64,000 bases of DNA, from assembly GCA_945861535.1 (NCBI GenBank), contig CAMAUZ010000027.1, forward strand, positions 19,435 through 83,434. The letters run 5' to 3'. The stretch comes from Akkermansia muciniphila (GTDB lineage: Bacteria; Verrucomicrobiota; Verrucomicrobiia; Limisphaerales; BJHT01). A program made the position numbers and the translations under genes. The notes beneath the pieces were generated by a model. That model worked only from the letters and a program-made list of their open reading frames with translations. It did not search any database and was not told where the DNA came from. The first letter of the stretch is position 1, and each line of letters begins with the position of its first letter. Below are positions 49,387-56,873 of this stretch, piece after piece.

Positions 49387-50163
49387 CTATTTCGCGGCCT
49401 CGGGTTTCGGGGTGGGCGCGGCGGAAGCGGCGGATGGGACAGATGCGACGGATGAAGCGGCAGGTGCGGGGGACGGCGCTGGCTTCGCGACGGCGGCGGG
49501 TGCGGCAGGTGCGGCAGGAGTTGCGGCAGCCCCAATCGGAGCCACGGCAGCGGCGGCCAGCGCAGCCGCAGCGGCTTTGGCTTTCGCCTCCGCGGCGGCC
49601 TTGATTTTGGCTTCTGCGTCCGCCTTCGCCTTGGCTTCGGCTTTGGCTTTGTCGGCGGCGAGACGGGCATCCACTTCGGCGGCGTCGGTGGGGTGAATCT
49701 TGTGGAAGTGGGCGTTCGGCTTGGCCAGTTCCTTCTTCGTCAGCAGCAGCGCGCCGAACCGGTCGGTCGTCGAAAGCTCGAACTCGTTGTCCATCTTGAT
49801 CGCCTCGAAGGGGCAGACCTCGACGCAAATCTGGCAGCTCATGCACACCGACGTGTCGATGTCGAAGATCGCCGGGAACAACTGCGGCTTGCCGATGTAG
49901 TCGGGCTTCTTGGTCGTGCTCTTCTCGATGTAGATGCACTTGGGCGGACACTCCTTCTCGCAGATCTGGCACGCCACGCAGCGCAGGCCGGCTTGGGGAT
50001 CGGTGCCGTCGAACACGAGGAAGGGAAACTGCCGCGTGGCCTCCTTGAGCGGGATGCGCTGCTCGGGGTACTCGACGGTCGTCAACCGCGCCGCGTCGTG
50101 GTAGCTGCCCACGAAGTTTCGCGCCGTCTCGACCATGCCCTGAAGTATGCCAACGCCGATCAT
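49387..50163 (-). CDS. nuoI: NADH-quinone oxidoreductase subunit I with a long Ala/Lys-rich tail
   Basis: The 258-residue ferredoxin-like subunit carries two [4Fe-4S] motifs: Cys62, 65, 68, 72 (CVACQICEKEC) and Cys107, 110, 113, 117 (CMSCQICVEVC). These are clusters N6a and N6b that pass electrons towards the quinone. The conserved part ends near residue 155. About 100 further residues are low-complexity Ala/Lys/Glu (AEAKAKADAEAKIKAAAEAK) and then Ala/Pro-rich. Typical NuoI proteins lack such a tail. The first part would form a helix and the second an extended segment, possibly reaching a partner or the membrane surface. Confidence 0.92.
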   Translation of the reverse strand: MIGVGILQGMVETARNFVGSYHDAARLTTVEYPEQRIPLKEATRQFPFLVFDGTDPQAGLRCVACQICEKECPPKCIYIEKSTTKKPDYIGKPQLFPAIFDIDTSVCMSCQICVEVCPFEAIKMDNEFELSTTDRFGALLLTKKELAKPNAHFHKIHPTDAAEVDARLAADKAKAEAKAKADAEAKIKAAAEAKAKAAAAALAAAAVAPIGAAATPAAPAAPAAVAKPAPSPAPAASSVASVPSAASAAPTPKPEAAK

Positions 50164-50281
50164 GATTTTTGCGCGCGGAAGTTAGGAAGAATCCGCGCCG
50201 GGAGGAAGCGAAGTTTTGCGGGGCGCGAAGTTTTTTTGCGCGGCGGCTGACTGCAAACGGGTGTCGCCGCACCGCGGCCCG

Positions 50282-50388
50282 GGAGCGCGGCCTTCAGGCC
50301 GCAGAAACGTCCGCGTGCAACGAGACCGTCGGAATAATCCAGCGCGCCTTTCGGTGTCCACGTTTCTGCGGCGTGAACGCCGCGCTCC
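50282..50388. repeat. Palindromic repeat, family R4, between nuoD and nuoI
   Basis: Left arm ggagcgcggccttcaggccg and right arm gcggcgtgaacgccgcgctc, with cagaaacgtccgcg / cacgtttctgcggc inside. It shares gtcggaataatcc with the 43267-43373 copy (gtcggaatattcc) in the loop. It occupies most of the 265-base gap. Confidence 0.8.
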
Positions 50389-50428
50389 AAGTGCGCCGGT
50401 GCGTCGTCGCGCCCGCTGATCATCCCCT

Positions 50429-51646
50429 TCACCGGTCCACCTCGCCGAGCACGATGTCCACGCTGCCGAGGATGATCACCACGTCCGAAACGCTGTGCCC
50501 GAGGCACATGTCTTCGAGGACGGTGAGATTGATCAAGCTGGGCGGGCGCACGCGATACCGATACGGATTCGGCGAGCCATCGCTGATGAGATAAAAGCCA
50601 AGCTCGCCCTTCGGCCCCTCGATGCGCCCGTAAGCCTCGCCCACCTTCGGACGGAACCCGCGCAGCTTGGCTTTCGGATCAATGATCGGTCCGGCGGGAA
50701 TGCTCTTCAGCGCTTGCTGCAAAATCTTCAACGACTCGCGCATCTCCAAAATGCGGATCATGTAGCGGTCATACACATCGCCGTGATCGCCCAGCGGAAT
50801 GCGGAAATCGAAGCGCCCGTAGAAGCCGTATTTGTCCACCTTGCGCAGGTCGTAATCTACGCCGCTCGCCCGCAGCATCGGCCCCGTGATGCTGGCGTTC
50901 ACCGCCAGTTCGGCCGACAACTTCCCGACGCCCTGCGTGCGCGCGAGCAGGATTTCATTGCCCGTCAGGAGATTTTCAAACTCATCGAGGAAGCGCGGAT
51001 ACTCGTCGGCAATCTGCTGCGCACCTTCGATCCAGCCGGGCGGCAGATCGACGCGGCACCCGCCGAAGCGCATGTAATTGCACATCATCCGCGCGCCCGT
51101 CAGCGACTCGAACAGATCGAGAATCTTCTCGCGCTCGCGGAACGCATACATCAGCGGCGTGCCCAGCGCACCCATGTCCATGAGCAGGAAACCAACGAGG
51201 CAGGTGTGATTCTGCAGGCGGGTCAGCTCGGCGGTGATGACGCGAATATACTCGGCGCGATCCGGCACCGTCAGCCCGGCGAGCTTCTCGACCGCCAGCG
51301 CGTAGGCCCAGTTGTTCGTGAGCGAGCAGAAATAATCCAACCGGTCCGTGTACGGCATCGACGCCAGATAACTCGTGCCTTCGGCGATCTTCTCGTGATT
51401 GCGATGCAGGTAGCCGAACACCGGCTTGAGCTTCACCACGATCTCGCCATCCAGCACCACATCCATGCGGAAAACGCCGTGCGTGGACGGATGATGCGGC
51501 CCCATCGAAACCTCGAGCAGATCGCTGTCCAGAGCCGCGCCGTCGGTCCCGGTCTTCGGGCGGACCTCAAAATTTCGCGGTGCCACCATCCCGCTGCCCG
51601 GCAGGACATGTTCCGCCGTGACATCCGCCAGAATTTCGCGGCTCAC
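50429..51646 (-). CDS. nuoD: NADH-quinone oxidoreductase subunit D
   Basis: The 405-residue 49-kDa-type subunit lines the quinone-binding cavity of complex I. Family features are [39 protein letters not shown], a PYTDRLDYF segment, [27 protein letters not shown] and the C-terminal [13 protein letters not shown]. Its ATG overlaps the stop of nuoC (51643-51646). The about 40-residue N-terminal extension before the core motif is normal for the family. Confidence 0.95.
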   Translation of the reverse strand: MSREILADVTAEHVLPGSGMVAPRNFEVRPKTGTDGAALDSDLLEVSMGPHHPSTHGVFRMDVVLDGEIVVKLKPVFGYLHRNHEKIAEGTSYLASMPYTDRLDYFCSLTNNWAYALAVEKLAGLTVPDRAEYIRVITAELTRLQNHTCLVGFLLMDMGALGTPLMYAFREREKILDLFESLTGARMMCNYMRFGGCRVDLPPGWIEGAQQIADEYPRFLDEFENLLTGNEILLARTQGVGKLSAELAVNASITGPMLRASGVDYDLRKVDKYGFYGRFDFRIPLGDHGDVYDRYMIRILEMRESLKILQQALKSIPAGPIIDPKAKLRGFRPKVGEAYGRIEGPKGELGFYLISDGSPNPYRYRVRPPSLINLTVLEDMCLGHSVSDVVIILGSVDIVLGEVDR

Positions 51647-52281
51647 AATTTCACCTCCGTCGCATAATGGGCTTTCGCGCGCTCATGCACTTCGTCATGC
51701 GGCGTTGGCTCGTATTCGTAATCATCCGGCTCGACGTAATCCCGGCGCATCGGGAAGTCCTTGAACTCATCCCACATCAGAATGCGCCGCAGGTCCGGGT
51801 GCCCGTCGAACACCACGCCATACAGATCGAAAATCTCCCGCTCCTGAAACTCACACCCACGCCACACCGGCGTCAGCGACGGCACGCGCACGTCATCCGT
51901 CCGGTTCCCCGTGCGCATCCGCAAGATCACCGGCCCCTGTTTCAGCACCATCGAGTAGAGATGATAAACCGCTTCGAGATACGCCGGCCGCTTGGTCTTC
52001 CGCACCTCCTCGACCTCCTTCTCGACGCCATCCACGACCTTTTTGACCTTCACCTTCTCCGTCAGTTCCGCCTCCGGCCAGTCCACGCCCGTCGCATTCG
52101 AACAGAAATCCAGATGAAGCTGCGGATCGTCCCGCAAGAAAGTCGCCACCGCGACCGCATGCGCCGCATCCACAAGCAGCGACCGCTGCCCCGACGGGCT
52201 GTCATTCGGAATCAGGTCGAGCCGCGCGCCGGGGACGGCGGTTTCCGCGCGGGTTTTGATTTGTTCTAACGTTTCCATCAT
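51643..52281 (-). CDS. nuoC: NADH-quinone oxidoreductase subunit C
   Basis: The 212-residue peripheral-arm subunit (30-kDa type) has the family signature in [20 protein letters not shown], followed by [20 protein letters not shown] charged insert with Lys/Val/Glu repeats ([20 protein letters not shown]) lies near residues 90-115 where the canonical protein has a short loop. The start at 52281 or 52278 (MMETLEQIK) was chosen; an ATG at 52326 would overlap the upstream UPF0175 gene. It follows that antitoxin-like gene by 13 bases. Confidence 0.93.
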   Translation of the reverse strand: MMETLEQIKTRAETAVPGARLDLIPNDSPSGQRSLLVDAAHAVAVATFLRDDPQLHLDFCSNATGVDWPEAELTEKVKVKKVVDGVEKEVEEVRKTKRPAYLEAVYHLYSMVLKQGPVILRMRTGNRTDDVRVPSLTPVWRGCEFQEREIFDLYGVVFDGHPDLRRILMWDEFKDFPMRRDYVEPDDYEYEPTPHDEVHERAKAHYATEVKL

Positions 52282-52294
52282 TCGCCAACTTCTT

Positions 52295-52582
52295 TCAAAA
52301 TCGCGTTCGCTGTTCGCGACCTGCATCTCCGCAGATTGCCCACACTTCCGCAGCCAGTTCCGCGTCGTCCCAATTCAGGACCGGCATTTGCAACCGCCCA
52401 AGCTCGTCCATGAAAAGCAGCTTGTTCATCCCCGCTACTTCCGCGGCCTTACCCATCGATAGCCGCCCCACCTGAAACAAGCGGACCGCAAGCTGGAACT
52501 TGAGTTCCTGCTCGATCACCTGCCGGGACTTGCCGGAAGCGGTCACCAGTTCATCCGGGTACTCGATATTCAGTGCTGCCAT
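52295..52582 (-). CDS. UPF0175-family antitoxin-like protein, inserted in the nuo operon
   Basis: The 95-residue product belongs to the UPF0175 family, with a helix-turn-helix-like segment. LKFQLAVRLFQVGRLSMGKA, AAEVAGMNKLLFMDELG and PVLNWDDAELAAEV are the family blocks. Family members are usually found upstream of PIN-type (DUF3368) toxins. None is present here, and the last 15 residues (WAICGDAGREQRTRF) look like read-through after a deletion. It sits between nuoB and nuoC and must be co-transcribed with them. Confidence 0.8.
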   Translation of the reverse strand: MAALNIEYPDELVTASGKSRQVIEQELKFQLAVRLFQVGRLSMGKAAEVAGMNKLLFMDELGRLQMPVLNWDDAELAAEVWAICGDAGREQRTRF

Positions 52583-52611
52583 GATCGAAGCCTAGTTGAT
52601 CTCGGCGGCCA

Positions 52612-52914
52612 TCAGGCGGGCTGGTGGGCGAATTTCTCCGCCTGTTTTTTCCAGAAGGCCACGTCGTTGTTCCGGGCGATGTCCCGGTCCATCTCGGACT
52701 GGTGGTCGAAGTAATAGGCCAGCGCCGAGTGGACCTGCGCTGCGCTCAGGTGCGCCAGGCTTTGGAGGATTTCATCCACGCTCATGCCCATGCCCATGCC
52801 CATCTGGTAATAACCCGCGATGGAACGGACCGAGGTCCGCGTCCCGGCCACGATGGGTATCCCGCCAAGGACCGCCTTGTTTCGCGTGATGTGGGGATAG
52901 GTCGCCGTCTTCAT
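52612..52914 (-). CDS. DUF433 family protein (antitoxin-like), inserted in the nuo operon
   Basis: The 100-residue product has the DUF433 pattern: HITRNKAVLGGIPIVAGTRT, SVRSIAGYYQMG, SVDEILQSLAHLSAAQVHSA and a C-terminal tail ALAYYFDHQSEMD. DUF433 proteins are putative VapB-like antitoxins with a helix-turn-helix. An in-frame hexanucleotide repeat gives QMGMGMGMSVDE where relatives have a single MG. Its ATG (52914) lies 7 bases after the stop of nuoB. No toxin is adjacent. Confidence 0.82.
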   Translation of the reverse strand: MKTATYPHITRNKAVLGGIPIVAGTRTSVRSIAGYYQMGMGMGMSVDEILQSLAHLSAAQVHSALAYYFDHQSEMDRDIARNNDVAFWKKQAEKFAHQPA

Positions 52915-52921
52915 CTCGACA

Positions 52922-53533
52922 TCAAGCCCGCACCACTTTCCCCGGCTTCCACACCGCCGGATTACTCGGCGGCACCAGATCGTGTTCGCCAAACTGGGGC
53001 ACGGGAAACTCGCTCGGCTCGCCGGCGACAAAATAACGCGCGCGATTCGGCCCAACCAATTCCTGCGCCGCGATCTGTCGCTGCAACGTCATGAACGCGT
53101 GAATCAGCGCCTCCGGCCGCGGCGGGCAGCCCGGGATATGCACGTCCACCGGGATAAACCGGTCGATGCCCTTGAGAACATTGTACCCCTGCTTGAACGG
53201 CCCGCCCGAGATCGCGCACGCGCCCATTGCGATCACGCACTTCGGCTCCGGCATCTGGTTGTAGAGCCGCACCACCTGCGGCGCCATTTTCTTCGTCACC
53301 GTGCCCGCGACGATCATCAGGTCCGCCTGCCGCGGCGATGGCCGGAACACCTCCGCCCCAAACCGCGCCAGATCATACCGCGCCATCGACGTCGCGATCA
53401 TCTCGATCGCGCAGCACGCCAGGCCAAATTGCAGCGGCCAGACGGAGTTCTTCCGCCCCCAGTTGTAGAGGTCGGTCATGGTCGTCGTGAAGACGCCCTG
53501 TTTGCTCAACTCGCTTCGCAGCCCTTCGTCCAT
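52922..53533 (-). CDS. nuoB: NADH-quinone oxidoreductase subunit B
   Basis: The 203-residue subunit holds the terminal iron-sulfur cluster N2. Its cysteine ligands are visible in [19 protein letters not shown] and [13 protein letters not shown]. It passes electrons to quinone at the NuoB/NuoD interface. The C-terminus ([20 protein letters not shown]) is somewhat longer than in E. coli. It is followed closely by the inserted DUF433 gene and preceded by nuoA with a 126-base gap. Confidence 0.95.
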   Translation of the reverse strand: MDEGLRSELSKQGVFTTTMTDLYNWGRKNSVWPLQFGLACCAIEMIATSMARYDLARFGAEVFRPSPRQADLMIVAGTVTKKMAPQVVRLYNQMPEPKCVIAMGACAISGGPFKQGYNVLKGIDRFIPVDVHIPGCPPRPEALIHAFMTLQRQIAAQELVGPNRARYFVAGEPSEFPVPQFGEHDLVPPSNPAVWKPGKVVRA

Positions 53534-53659
53534 GTGATTCCGCCCGCAGGCGGCTGGTAAAATGTTCCGTCACCGAATTTGCCAAACTTCCGCATCCGTC
53601 CGTCATCCCGCCCGGGACCGCCGCGCGCGCCCTCGCGTCCGCGCCCCACCCTGCGCCGC

Positions 53660-54055
53660 TCAGCGCCAGGTGAGAATGCCCTTCACCCAGGCCCACGCCA
53701 GTCCCTCGACCAACAGCAGGATGAAAACCACCATCGCGATGAACGCGCCCACCGGCAGCCCCGTGAACGCCACCGCAAACGGCAGCAGGAAAACCGTCTC
53801 GACATCGAAGATCAGGAAGATGATCGCGTAGAGATAATAGTCGGAGCGGAACTTGATCCACGCATCGTTCTTGGCCTCCAGACCGCACTCGTAATTGGCG
53901 TTCTTGTCCGGTCCGGGTTTTTGGGGACTGAAGAAAACCGCCCACAACCGTGCGAGAACCAGCGGGGCCAGCGGGAAGATCAGCGCGATCACTGCAAACA
54001 CAGCCAGAAAGGAATACGGCCCGTATTCCGCGCTGTTGGCACTCTGAATATCCAT
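53660..54055 (-). CDS. nuoA: NADH-quinone oxidoreductase subunit A
   Basis: The 131-residue subunit has three TM segments. NYECGLEAKNDAWIKFRSDY and AIIFLIFDVETVFLLPFAV are the family blocks, including the flexible loop near the quinone site. It is the first gene of the operon. The ATG at 54055 (MDIQSANSAEYGP) was chosen; the extended frame to 54232 runs through palindrome R1. The operon promoter must lie in the 425-base region upstream. Confidence 0.95.
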   Translation of the reverse strand: MDIQSANSAEYGPYSFLAVFAVIALIFPLAPLVLARLWAVFFSPQKPGPDKNANYECGLEAKNDAWIKFRSDYYLYAIIFLIFDVETVFLLPFAVAFTGLPVGAFIAMVVFILLLVEGLAWAWVKGILTWR

Positions 54056-54420
54056 TCGCGGGCGGACGCTAGCCACCGCCCCCGGCAGCGTCAAGGAACG
54101 CCGCCGAAAACCATGGTGACAAGGCGCAACTACGGTCCGGATCGCCGACTTCACAGGCGGTGTGACAACGTAGCCGCCGACGTGAGGAGGCGGATGGAAC
54201 GCACGCGAATTGCGGGAAAACCGCCTCCTCACGTCGGCGGCTACGGACTTGCGTTGGACTGCTGCACTTCAACCGGCGGCGCGCCCAAAGGAAGCCGGGC
54301 GACGGAAAATCTCTGCAGCACTCCTCGCGGCGCACGCCCCGCCGCCTGCAGGCGGGACTCCGTGCCCGCACCACAACCACCGCCGCACACTTTCCGCTTG
54401 CCAGCACAACCGCGTTGCCT
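54056..54420. other. Non-coding region upstream of nuoA, with palindrome R1
   Basis: This divergent region between nuoA and the small membrane protein gene holds no convincing gene. It contains repeat R1 at 54170-54244 (gtagccgccgacgtgagg ... cctcacgtcggcggctac) and presumably the nuo promoter. No other motif could be named. Confidence 0.55.
54170..54244. repeat. Palindromic repeat, family R1 (copy 2)
   Basis: Arms as in the copy at 2705-2774, with a different loop. It lies upstream of nuoA. Confidence 0.8.
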
Positions 54421-54446
54421 GACATTTCTGTCGCAACAGAAATGTC
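54421..54446. promoter_or_regulatory. Perfect 11-bp palindrome, operator-like
   Basis: gacatttctgt-cgca-acagaaatgtc, perfect arms with a 4-base spacer, ending 34 bases before the ATG of the membrane protein at 54481. It is followed by a good ribosome-binding site (AAAGAAAGG). Position and symmetry fit the operator of a dimeric repressor; which one is unknown. Confidence 0.6.
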
Positions 54447-54480
54447 TGTAACATAAACCCACAAAAGAAAGGCACCCTAT

Positions 54481-54891
54481 ATGACACCCACCGTCTGGAC
54501 CCACCTCGCTTACCTCGCCATCAGCATCCCGCTGACGATCTGGGTGGCGCGCACCCTGCACCGCAACGGCCGCGTGTTCCTCGTGGACTGTTTCCACGGC
54601 AACACCGAACTGGCCGATTCGATCAACCACCTGCTGGTGGTCGGCTTCTACCTCATCAACGTCGGCTTCGTCACCTTCGGCCTCCGCTTCGGCGTGACCG
54701 CGGCCGACCTGCAGGAAGCGCTCGAAAGCCTGAGCACCAAAATCGGCATCGTGATGCTCGTGCTTGGCGTCATGCACTTCCTCAACCTGGCCATCTTCAC
54801 CAACTGCCGCCGCCGCGCCATCGGGTTGCGGACGCCCGCCAGCCCGCCGCTCCCGCCCTTAATACCCCAAATCAAGCCCGCCGGGCACTGA
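54481..54891 (+). CDS. Small integral membrane protein of unknown function
   Basis: The 136-residue product has about three hydrophobic helices (residues 7-22, 50-68, 90-108). A conserved-looking motif is LVDCFHGNTELADSINHLLV between helices 1 and 2, and NCRRR follows the last helix. The C-terminus is proline-rich (ASPPLPPLIPQIKP). No family is recognised. The gene has a strong ribosome-binding site and a perfect palindrome upstream, so it is probably regulated on its own. It is divergent from the nuo operon. Confidence 0.7.
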   Translation: MTPTVWTHLAYLAISIPLTIWVARTLHRNGRVFLVDCFHGNTELADSINHLLVVGFYLINVGFVTFGLRFGVTAADLQEALESLSTKIGIVMLVLGVMHFLNLAIFTNCRRRAIGLRTPASPPLPPLIPQIKPAGH

Positions 54892-55141
54892 TCCCGAACG
54901 TTCCACCGCCGCCGGACCCCGCGGGCACCCCGCCAGTGCCGTCCGGCACCGGCCGCCCGGCTGGAGTGAGGAACCAGTTCCACCGGGGCAGTTCCGCCGC
55001 TTCACCGCTTCACCGCCGAGCCCTCCGGCCACAGTTTTCCCGCAGGCTGCCGATAATTCCTGCATCGTCGTGATGAAAAACCTGCGCTTCCGCTCCGCGT
55101 CGTTGGGCGGATGATACGGCACGGGACACGCTTTAATTACC

Positions 55142-56587
55142 ATGAGCCGAGAAATATTGGGCACGCATCAGAAGGCGCTGAAGATCAATCTGGACCCCTG
55201 CACGTACGGGACCTTCGCCGAGATCGGCGCGGGGCAGGAGGTGGCGCGCTGGTTTTTCCAGGTGGGCGGCGCGGCGGGCACGATCGCCAAGACGATGTCG
55301 GCGTATGACATGACGGTGAGCGACGCGATCTACGGGCAGTGCGACCGCTATGTCAGCCGGCAGCGGTTGAGCACGATGTTGGAGCGCGAGTTCGGGCTGC
55401 TGATCGAGCGGCTGAACACGAAGCGCGGGAGCAGTTCGTGCTTCTTCGTTTTCGCGGACACGGTGGCGGCGAAGAGTTTCAAGGGGAACGGCGACTGCCA
55501 CGGCTGGCTGGGGCTGCGGTTTCAGGCGGAGCCGGGGGCCGAGGCGTCGCAGATCATCATTCATGTGCGGATGCTGGACCGCGAGAATCTCCAGCAACAG
55601 GGGGCGCTCGGGATCATGGGCGTGAACTTGGTTTACGGCGCGCTGTATTTGCATCGGAAGCCGGAGGAATTGCTCGAATCGCTGTTGGACAATCTCACGA
55701 CGGAGCGGGTCGAGGTGGACATGGTGAAGCTGACGGGGCCGGCGTTTTTCGACGTGGACAACCGCGTGATGAGCCTGCGGTTGGTGCAACTGGGGCTGAC
55801 GCAGGCGGCGATGTTCCGCGCGGATGGCGAGGTGGTGCAGGCGTCGGATGCGTTGTACAAAAAGTGCATTCTCGTCGAGCGTGGGAGCTTCCGGCCGGTG
55901 ACGAAGGTGACCCTGGACATGCTGAAGTGTGCGAAGGCGCAGTTCGTGCAGGAGCCGAAGGTGAAGGACGAGGAGATCATGGTCTTGATGGAAATGACCA
56001 TGCGAAATCTCACGACCGAGTCGGGGATTGATGCGAAGGATTTCCTGGACCGCGTGGACATCCTCAGCGCGCTGGGGCAGACGGTGTTGATCTCCAACTT
56101 CGGCGAGTTTCACCGGCTGGCGGCGTATCTCTTCCGCTGCACGAAGAAGATGATCGGCATCTCGATGGGCGTGCCGACGCTGCAGAGCATTTTCGATGAG
56201 AAGTATTATCTCGATCTCGAGGGCGGCATTCTCGAGTCGTTCGGGCGGCTGTTTAAGAATGATCTGAAGCTGTACGTATATCCGCTGCTGGAAGCCAAGA
56301 CGGGGTCGCTGATCACGGCGGGCAATCTGCGGGTCGCGCCGCATCTGCGGCATTTGTATGCGTATCTGCTGGAGAACCGGCTGATCGAAGGGATGCGTGA
56401 TTTCGACGAGTCGAGCCTGGCGATCATGTCGCGCGATGTGCTGGCGCGGATTCGCGCGGGGGATGATTCGTGGGAGGAGATGGTGCCGCCGGTGGTGGCG
56501 CTGATGATCAAGGCGCGGCAGTTGTTTAATTATCAACAGTCCGCGCCGGAGCCGGAGCCGGTGCGGGAATTGCAGTTGGCGGGGTGA
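55142..56587 (+). CDS. Conserved protein of unknown function (about 480 residues)
   Basis: The 481-residue product is predicted cytoplasmic and has no signal or obvious TM helix. It starts MSREILGTHQKALKINLDPC and has the well-conserved blocks TYGTFAEIGAGQEVARWFFQ, SCFFVFADTVAAKSFKGNG, CHGWLGLRFQ and LLVSNFGEFHRL-like LISNFGEFHRLAAYLF. I recognise it as a conserved family found in many bacteria; database names such as receptor or adenylyltransferase are not supported by motifs I can see. There are no nucleotide-binding motifs. Codon use here favours G over C in third positions compared with the genes before it. Monocistronic appearance; its product is probably a core but uncharacterised protein. 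Confidence 0.8.
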   Translation: MSREILGTHQKALKINLDPCTYGTFAEIGAGQEVARWFFQVGGAAGTIAKTMSAYDMTVSDAIYGQCDRYVSRQRLSTMLEREFGLLIERLNTKRGSSSCFFVFADTVAAKSFKGNGDCHGWLGLRFQAEPGAEASQIIIHVRMLDRENLQQQGALGIMGVNLVYGALYLHRKPEELLESLLDNLTTERVEVDMVKLTGPAFFDVDNRVMSLRLVQLGLTQAAMFRADGEVVQASDALYKKCILVERGSFRPVTKVTLDMLKCAKAQFVQEPKVKDEEIMVLMEMTMRNLTTESGIDAKDFLDRVDILSALGQTVLISNFGEFHRLAAYLFRCTKKMIGISMGVPTLQSIFDEKYYLDLEGGILESFGRLFKNDLKLYVYPLLEAKTGSLITAGNLRVAPHLRHLYAYLLENRLIEGMRDFDESSLAIMSRDVLARIRAGDDSWEEMVPPVVALMIKARQLFNYQQSAPEPEPVRELQLAG

Positions 56588-56873
56588 GCGCGGTGGGACG
56601 TGGGTGAGATTGGCCACGAAGAGGCACAAGGAGCGCAAAAGGGAGAGGCTCGTCGATGGTCGGGCGCGGCTGTCCCCAGCGCGCCGGTTGCGTGTCCGCA
56701 CGTCGTGCGGCGCGCTGAGGACAGACGCGCCCTACCCGCAGTTGTTCCTTGGTGCTTCCCTTGAGCTTTGAGCTTTAGCCTTTGAGCTTTTCCCCACTCC
56801 TCGCCGCACCGCTCGCGATGGCGTGATGGCGGTGGTTGAAATGCCCGGTTCGCTCCCGCAGAGTGCGCGGCAC
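56588..56873. repeat. Intergenic repeats R2 (56660-56738) and R5 (56746-56800)
   Basis: R2 reads cgggcgcggctgtccccagc ... aggacagacgcgccctaccc. R5 reads cttcccttgagctttgagct followed by ttagcctttgagctttt. Both lie between the 481-residue protein gene and metG; no gene is seen. Confidence 0.7.
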
